Origin: Bacteroidota bacterium
GTDB taxonomy: Bacteria; Bacteroidota; Bacteroidia; Bacteroidales; VadinHA17
Length of the DNA stretch: 18,060 bases
Assembly (NCBI GenBank): GCA_012838685.1
Contig: DUOU01000295.1
Location: 1-18,060 of the forward strand
Reading direction: 5' to 3'
In this document: positions 14,076 through 18,060 of the stretch, one piece after another
Layout of the letters: every line of letters begins with the position of its first letter
How positions within the stretch are numbered: the first letter of the stretch is position 1
The notes under the pieces: model-generated
The model's database searches: none
Told to the model about the DNA's origin: nothing
The model's input: the letters and a program-made list of their open reading frames with translations, nothing else
Made by a program: the position numbers and the translations under genes

Positions 14076-17000
14076 TTATTCTACGGTCGTCTCTTCTTCC
14101 CTGACATTCGCTGTCAAGGACTCCCTGATAATAGCCCTCAACTCGCGCTGCCTTTGATCAACCACATTCCATCTCTTTGGCTTATAATTGGTAGCGTACT
14201 GCGTTCTTGCCGGCAATACTTTAAGCTTGTTCTTTTTGTTGGTGAAGACATTTACACCCAACCTGAACGGAAGGGGGCTTTCGGTAAGCGACATATGATA
14301 GTCATATGTCATATCCAGATTATGCCTTCCTCCAAGTATTCCCTGGTATCTTCCCATTGTCACCATCAGCGGATAAACATCCACCTCCTCACGGAACACG
14401 GTAATCTCGGCATTGATGCTGTCTATCTTGTTTTCGGTCTTTCTGCCCATTAATGTCCATCTCCTTATCTTTTTGAATATGGTGCTGTCCATAACCACCA
14501 GATCTTCTCCTTTTATTGATGCGGCTCCCCGGAGTGTCGACAATTTGGGATTATATCCGGCATCCAGATAGGTCTCTATGGCCATATGGAACTCTCCATT
14601 TCCGTGGAATACCTTTAACATTGGCATTACAGTATCGATATCTGGTATCATCTTGACCAATTCCTCTATCCGCACATCGAGCATATGGTAGTCGAGCCCC
14701 ACAAACAGGTGGTTTTTCCTTGGGGAACGGTACATTGCCGTCATCTGCAGGCGTGTAGCCTTGGAGACAAACCCCATCTCCTCAAGAACCAAGACACCGT
14801 CTTTAACATATAATTTTCCCCCAAGATTGCTCACTGTCTGTTCTCCCACCAATGCCGTGTTGATTTTTGTGTTCAGCACCAGATCCACGCCCATCGGAAC
14901 CATAAATGGGTTCGCCTCTTCCAGGCTTGTGTCGGCTATCTCCTCCTCAACAACCAGGGAATCCTCTGTTACGCCGAACCCGCTTACCATATCCATGAAA
15001 TAGTTGACATCGGTAACGCCAGAGGTAAAATCGAGCTCCCCTTGCAGTAAACCCTCATCATCCATATATTCAACTATATTGTTGATCGTACCTGTAAGCC
15101 TGAAATCGGATGGACCGATATTAAAACTTCCTTCATTGATCAGGATACGCTCCTTGTTCATATCAAAAATGACCACGGGGATGGCAATATTCTCATTTAT
15201 ATCGGGAACATACACGTTGGCCTCGTTCATGTTCAGGCTAACTACCGGATTCCATTGTGAAAGAATGTTCCTGGCCAGGGAATCCTGTTCCACGCCGGCC
15301 GACAATCTTACCATACCTGTATTCACCGAATAGTCGCCCGCCGATGCGTTGAGCGATGAGTTTTGATAATTTATTGAGGCCTTTATCTGCCCTTTATCCA
15401 TAGGAGTGCCCGACATTGCCAGGGTAACGCCCGGTTGGTTGATGTTCACATGAATAGTATCCATTGAACCCTCCAGCGATCGCATGGCAAAAGTACCTTC
15501 AACTGTAGGCATAGCGGCAGTATCGATCATATCCATAACCACCTTTACATTTCCGTCAAGGCCGCTCAAATTGCCGGCAATATCTTCCATGGAGCCATTA
15601 ACGCTTTCCAACCCCATTTTAACTACCGCCGTAAGAGATGTGGTGTCGGCTATGATATTCGACACATCAGCTATCACTGATACCCCTCTCAGAGCGGCTT
15701 CAATATCACCGGTCATCCTGACATCTATTCCCTCGCAATCGTACAGCTTAACCTTAACAAGGGTCGCCTCCGGATTGCCGCTGGGTATGGTAAAATCTAC
15801 TTTCATATCACTGCTGTTGGCATTGATTGTCGTGTCCATTACCGCTATCAAATCCTTGATACCCAAAGAACCCGATATACTCATCGCCTCAAAATCCATC
15901 CTCTCAAGCTGCGACATGGATAGGCGCGCCTTCACAGGACCTGTAACCCTTCCATCTACACTCATACCCTCCGGAACAAAATCTTTGAAGTCCGATAACA
16001 GCAGATCCAGATTCCCGGCTATATTTATCTTCATATTATCGCCCAAAACCTCGTTGACCCTTCCCGAAGCCTCCACATACGAACTGCCTGTCCGTAACGA
16101 GACCTTATTGATATTCGCGTACGATGCCTTTTCGTTGTTCATATCGACATAAGCGTCGATATCCCCGTTTATACCATAAAAGCCGATAGGCAGTTCGCTA
16201 TAACTGAAATCCATTTTTTCAGCCAACAGGTTGGCCTCGACAACCGGCATCAAAGAGTCGTTAAAAATACCTTTAACGTTGCCGCTCATAACAACGAAAC
16301 CATCAACCTCCATACCCTCCAACATCGATGTGTACGATGCGGGCACCATAGCCAACAGGTCGCTTATCGCCAACTTGTCGACACCGAAAAGGATATCCAT
16401 CACTATGTTGTCATTCTCCTCCATCACAACATTGCCCGAAAGTCCCAGCCCAATCTTTTCAATGGCCAGCCTGGCATCGTTTATATCAAAAGACATTTTA
16501 TCCAGGTCGGCTACCAACGGTATTGAAACCCGCAAAGGAGCCCCGGCAAGCAGATACTCGCCGTCCATACCGACCCATACCTCGGAGGTTTTCAGTTTTA
16601 AATCGACATCGGCCTTCTCCTCAAAATAACCCAATATAATATCACTGGAAATATCCTTCACCTTCACCGTCATAACGGAGGCGGTATCAAGTTCCATAGT
16701 GGCGGTTATCTCATCTGAACCAAAATTTATCTTTCCATCCGCTTTTTTGTCCTTATAGTTCAGTCCCGCCTCGGCGTTTATCGCCCTTACCGCCGCTTTC
16801 ATCCCCGAGGGAAGATCCAAATATGTGAGGTTAATCTCGTAAAAACCGGCTTTGTCCATGTTCAACGAGGCGAACGGGAACTCCGTTTCAACCTCCTCCT
16901 CTTCGGACTCATCCGACTCCGGCAGATTGAAAACATCAAGGTTCGTTACCCCGTCTTCACCAAAAAAGGCGTTGGTCGTCAGCCCTCTGGCCCATAGTTT

Positions 17001-17339
17001 GTCAACAATTATCTCATTGTTTTTCCATAATGCCTTCGCATCAATGGAGGCCACCATCTCGTTCATATAGAGAAGTGTGTCGGATTGTGCCCCCTCAACT
17101 GGATTGAGTATCAGCAGATGTGAGATTTTTATGCCGAATTTGGGAAAGGTTTTGAAGAAAGCGAGGTCAACCTCCCCAATTTCATGTTGAGAGGTGATAT
17201 ATTTATCTGCCTGTTTCCTGACTATTGGAGTGAGCCTGGCCGGGGTGAACACCAACCAGATCGCGACAAGAAATACTATCACCGATAATCCCAATAACGA
17301 GAGAAGGGTGATACCAAAAATCTTCAAAAATTTTTTCAT
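14076..17339 (-). CDS. AsmA-like envelope protein, 1087 aa
   Basis: A single N-terminal membrane helix (about residues 7-31) is followed by FTPARLTPIVRKQADKYIT, the pattern of AsmA-family starts, and then a very long beta-strand-rich part with repeated short segments such as VKAKLSMSQ, IADVSNIIADTTSL and GNLSGLDGNVKVVMD. The end has the AsmA C-terminal pattern (SIKGEDLVVMDSTIFKKIRRWTL, GRYQGILGGRHNLDMTYDYH). Members in other bacteria form long hydrophobic grooves spanning the periplasm and move phospholipids towards the outer membrane or regulate its composition. An acidic insert lies near residues 140-154 (ESDESEEEE). A small lipoprotein gene lies 115 bases upstream on the same strand and may share its transcript. 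The precise substrate is unknown. The reading is open and full-length, so the gene looks intact. Confidence 0.88.
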   Translation of the reverse strand: MKKFLKIFGITLLSLLGLSVIVFLVAIWLVFTPARLTPIVRKQADKYITSQHEIGEVDLAFFKTFPKFGIKISHLLILNPVEGAQSDTLLYMNEMVASIDAKALWKNNEIIVDKLWARGLTTNAFFGEDGVTNLDVFNLPESDESEEEEVETEFPFASLNMDKAGFYEINLTYLDLPSGMKAAVRAINAEAGLNYKDKKADGKINFGSDEITATMELDTASVMTVKVKDISSDIILGYFEEKADVDLKLKTSEVWVGMDGEYLLAGAPLRVSIPLVADLDKMSFDINDARLAIEKIGLGLSGNVVMEENDNIVMDILFGVDKLAISDLLAMVPASYTSMLEGMEVDGFVVMSGNVKGIFNDSLMPVVEANLLAEKMDFSYSELPIGFYGINGDIDAYVDMNNEKASYANINKVSLRTGSSYVEASGRVNEVLGDNMKINIAGNLDLLLSDFKDFVPEGMSVDGRVTGPVKARLSMSQLERMDFEAMSISGSLGIKDLIAVMDTTINANSSDMKVDFTIPSGNPEATLVKVKLYDCEGIDVRMTGDIEAALRGVSVIADVSNIIADTTSLTAVVKMGLESVNGSMEDIAGNLSGLDGNVKVVMDMIDTAAMPTVEGTFAMRSLEGSMDTIHVNINQPGVTLAMSGTPMDKGQIKASINYQNSSLNASAGDYSVNTGMVRLSAGVEQDSLARNILSQWNPVVSLNMNEANVYVPDINENIAIPVVIFDMNKERILINEGSFNIGPSDFRLTGTINNIVEYMDDEGLLQGELDFTSGVTDVNYFMDMVSGFGVTEDSLVVEEEIADTSLEEANPFMVPMGVDLVLNTKINTALVGEQTVSNLGGKLYVKDGVLVLEEMGFVSKATRLQMTAMYRSPRKNHLFVGLDYHMLDVRIEELVKMIPDIDTVMPMLKVFHGNGEFHMAIETYLDAGYNPKLSTLRGAASIKGEDLVVMDSTIFKKIRRWTLMGRKTENKIDSINAEITVFREEVDVYPLMVTMGRYQGILGGRHNLDMTYDYHMSLTESPLPFRLGVNVFTNKKNKLKVLPARTQYATNYKPKRWNVVDQRQRELRAIIRESLTANVREEETTVE

Positions 17340-17454
17340 AAAATATTATTTGATTTTATTGGCCTTTTGTGTCCAAATATGTTGATAGCTAAATTGATAT
17401 ACATTGGAGCCGACATATGTTGTTCCTCTTGGTCCGGCTTAACCGACCTGTTGT

Positions 17455-17832
17455 TCAGTTGGTTTTTGAATATGAGAAGATTTTGCCGGTATAATCCTCA
17501 AATTTAAGATCGGTGGCGGTCAATGTTTTCATAGTATAGGCTTTTGGGACCGCGGTTCCCCCCATTTCCATAATATGGATAATTGTGAAGTCAGCCCCTT
17601 CAAGCGACCATGTGAACTCCTGGGCTTCATCCTCCGTAACTTCTTCTGTCGCCCACCAGGTGACACCGGTACCGCCCAAATCAAAACGATAATATTCTTC
17701 AATGCCTTCACGATATGTATCGACCCATTTGCCATATAACAATGACTCATCAAAATCCGCGATAGGGGTACATGACGGAAAGCTGAGGGCTAAAACAAGG
17801 GCCGCCGAAAAAAAGAGTAAATATCTCCTCAT
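17455..17832 (-). CDS. Small lipoprotein with lipocalin-like sequence, 125 aa
   Basis: MRRYLLFFSAALVLALSFPS followed by Cys21 is a lipoprotein signal (lipobox FPSC), so the product should be lipid-anchored in the envelope. The mature part (about 100 residues) has a GKWV motif at the start of the first beta strand (LLYGKWVDTYREGIEEYYRFD), alternating hydrophobic strands and an ending FEDYTGKIFSYSKTN. This resembles the short lipocalin-like lipoproteins common in Bacteroidota, whose function is unknown. It lies upstream of the AsmA-like gene on the same strand and may be cotranscribed. No catalytic motif is visible. Confidence 0.75.
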   Translation of the reverse strand: MRRYLLFFSAALVLALSFPSCTPIADFDESLLYGKWVDTYREGIEEYYRFDLGGTGVTWWATEEVTEDEAQEFTWSLEGADFTIIHIMEMGGTAVPKAYTMKTLTATDLKFEDYTGKIFSYSKTN

Positions 17833-17859
17833 AATTCAGTTTTTTTATCTATGGCTATC

Positions 17860-17892
17860 CAAAACTATGCCAAATTAGTGTCCACAAAGTTA
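17860..17892 (-). promoter_or_regulatory. Two -7 boxes upstream of the lipoprotein gene
   Basis: On the minus strand TAGTTTTG (17860-17867) and TAACTTTG (17885-17892) both match TAnnTTTG exactly, 27 and 52 bases before the ATG. The TTTG of the distal box lies 17 bases before the proximal box, so it could also serve as its -33 element, although the spacing is short. Confidence 0.5.
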
Positions 17893-18004
17893 ATCAATCT
17901 GTCTGATAGTTGCGGAACTTTGTGTTATTTTTCATCAATTTTAATAGTAATAAAATCTTAACTCTTTCTTAAAATAGGAGCAAATTGGGCGGAGTTATAA
18001 ATTT

Positions 18005-18045
18005 TTTGCCGTTCTTTGCCGTTTATTGATAACTTGACCGTTTAT
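18005..18045. repeat. Three near-identical TTTGCCGTT units at the window edge
   Basis: TTTGCCGTT (18005-18013), TTTGCCGTTTAT (18015-18026) and TTGACCGTTTAT (18034-18045) are direct repeats in the same orientation. Their cores are spaced about 10 and 19 bases apart, close to one and two helical turns. They may be binding sites for a regulator of a gene beyond the window or of the lipoprotein gene. An ATG at 18044 opens a frame to the window end that is too short to judge. Confidence 0.4.
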
Positions 18046-18060
18046 GAACCCCACCGGCAA

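Noticed and set aside
15484..16152. Open frame of 222 codons antisense to the AsmA-like gene, with others nearby
   Set aside because: The translation is rich in Ser/Thr/Ile/Leu as expected from the reverse of a repetitive beta-rich protein, and no start signal is present.
18044..18060. Possible start of a plus-strand gene (ATG AAC CCC ACC GGC)
   Set aside because: Only five codons are visible, so it cannot be told from chance; no convincing promoter is seen before it.
1..18060. CRISPR array, insertion sequence, prophage, toxin-antitoxin or restriction system
   Set aside because: No regularly spaced repeats, transposase, integrase, small paired toxin genes or nuclease genes were found on either strand.

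Overview
The window looks like chromosomal DNA of a member of the Bacteroidota (probably class Bacteroidia). I base this on promoters of the TAnnTTTG type with an upstream TTG, the rplM-rpsI-rpsB-tsf order followed by pyrH and frr, a long acidic tail on S2, tRNA genes without an encoded CCA, and the lipoproteins and large AsmA-like protein typical of the phylum. It is mostly housekeeping DNA with a few accessory genes. I see no insertion sequence, prophage, CRISPR array or integration site.

Layout. Positions 1-104 hold the 5' end of leuS on the minus strand, divergent from a tRNA-Arg(CCG) gene at 311-383. The tRNA promoter sits inside a perfect inverted repeat. After a gap of about 435 bases with no supported gene comes a secreted alpha/beta-hydrolase esterase gene on the plus strand (819-2553), split by an in-frame TAG and a one-base frameshift. 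It converges with dxs and tRNA-Leu(CAA), both minus strand, at a terminator hairpin. Divergent from dxs are an OmpA-family lipoprotein with a coiled coil and a radical SAM/SPASM protein, whose stop codon abuts the stop codon of frr.

Positions 6894-11134 are the minus-strand translation block: rplM, rpsI, rpsB and tsf, ending in a strong terminator, then pyrH and frr, which seem to form one or two separate units. Proteins made here supply ribosomal subunits (L13, S9, S2), elongation (EF-Ts), ribosome recycling (RRF) and UMP phosphorylation.

Divergent from rplM is a plus-strand pair at 11377-13376: a protein of the alternative oxidase (AOX) di-iron family with all expected ligands, and a J-domain protein with about six membrane segments. 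This pair is the most unusual part of the window. A guanine deaminase gene follows (13544-14014). The last part, on the minus strand, has a small lipoprotein with a lipocalin-like look (17455-17832) followed by a 1087-residue AsmA-like envelope protein (14076-17339). All family calls come from reading motifs by eye; no database search was run.
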